Assembly: GCA_947453225.1 (NCBI GenBank)
Contig: CANGFV010000003.1
Span: forward strand, 1-63,093
DNA length: 63,093 nt
Direction of reading: 5' to 3'
From: Pseudomonadota bacterium
GTDB taxonomy: Bacteria; Pseudomonadota; Gammaproteobacteria; Steroidobacterales; Steroidobacteraceae
Shown: in pieces, positions 62,899 through 63,093 of the stretch
How the letters are laid out: the number at the start of each line of letters is the position of its first letter
Position numbering within the stretch: position 1 is the first letter of the stretch
Made by a program: the position numbers and the translations under genes
The notes under the pieces: generated by a model
What the model was told of the DNA's origin: nothing
What the model saw: only the letters and a program-made list of their open reading frames with translations
The model's database searches: none

Positions 62899-63093
62899 CT
62901 AAACCGCCATCAGGCCTTTAATCAATCCAGTAAAACAAATAAATGCTGCAATCGCATTCACAACAATTTGCGGTCTATTACTGACTCTGATCGCCCAGCC
63001 TAAGAACATCATTGCGCCAATCAGAAAAGAACCGATGTTCCACGGATAAGTCGCCGCCCCAAGTGCGCTGAGAACATACCCTGTTGTTACAAA
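62899..63093 (-). CDS. Membrane protein, C-terminal part (cut by window edge)
   Basis: An open frame of 64 codons on the minus strand runs from the window edge to a TAG at 62899. It reads 'FVTTGYVLSALGAATYPWNI', then 'GSFLIGAMMFLGWAIRV' and 'NAIAAFICFTGLIKGLMAV'. Two hydrophobic segments of about 18 residues are evident, so this is the end of an integral membrane protein. I cannot assign a family from this fragment. It converges on the chorismate-lyase-like gene. Confidence 0.65.
   Translation of the reverse strand, partial: FVTTGYVLSALGAATYPWNIGSFLIGAMMFLGWAIRVSNRPQIVVNAIAAFICFTGLIKGLMAV

Overview
The window looks like a chromosomal segment of moderate GC from a Gram-negative proteobacterium, most likely a betaproteobacterium (Nitrosomonadales-like; inference). 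The main support is the gene order glyA-nrdR-ribD-ribE-ribBX-ribH-nusB-thiL-pgpA, the mrp/dcd and metG neighbourhood, beta-class carbonic anhydrase plus PEP carboxylase, and an rnf cluster ending in nth. I see no rRNA, transposase, integrase, phage gene or CRISPR array.

Region 1 (1-1.4 kb) holds a three-BON-domain protein convergent with a small heat-shock protein whose leader can fold over its ribosome binding site. Region 2 (1.6-25.4 kb) is the unusual part. It carries giant exported proteins built from tandem beta-type repeats of about 75-90 residues with a recurring cysteine pair. Two intact proteins (2391 and 1683 aa) and one frameshifted relative embed a purple-acid-phosphatase-like metallophosphoesterase among the repeats. 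A 1124-aa lipoprotein has the same repeats but no enzyme domain. The two intact phosphoesterases and the lipoprotein end in the same C-terminal tail of about 48 residues, which I do not recognise. A YHYH-domain protein, a small secreted protein, a YfaZ-like outer-membrane protein and tRNA-Pro(GGG) lie among them. I read this as a cell-surface or secreted phosphatase/adhesin system with a possible new C-terminal sorting or assembly motif.

Region 3 (25.7-33.5 kb) is metabolism and stress: ahpC-ahpF, a DUF6152-type protein, a Sel1-repeat protein, carbonic anhydrase and ppc. Region 4 (33.8-40.3 kb) has a tiny exported peptide with an internal duplication, a membrane-anchored Ser/Thr kinase with TPRs, a SYLF-domain protein, msrA, a small conserved-looking protein and a Ser/Thr kinase fused to a cyclic-nucleotide-binding domain.

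Region 5 (40.3-50.4 kb) is a minus-strand housekeeping block for riboflavin synthesis, thiamine phosphate kinase, lipid phosphatase, NusB, NrdR, GlyA, an FAH-family enzyme, Dcd and Mrp. Region 6 (50.5-55.2 kb) is an insertion between mrp and metG, which are neighbours in many proteobacteria. It encodes a HEAT-repeat/Ser-Thr-kinase fusion and two PilT-family ATPases. Region 7 (55.3-62.8 kb) is metG followed by a tightly packed rnfA-C-D-G-E-nth-chorismate-lyase-like operon. It lacks rnfB, and RnfA and RnfE have each lost one of the two cysteines expected to bind their shared iron-sulfur cluster. The window ends inside a minus-strand membrane-protein gene.
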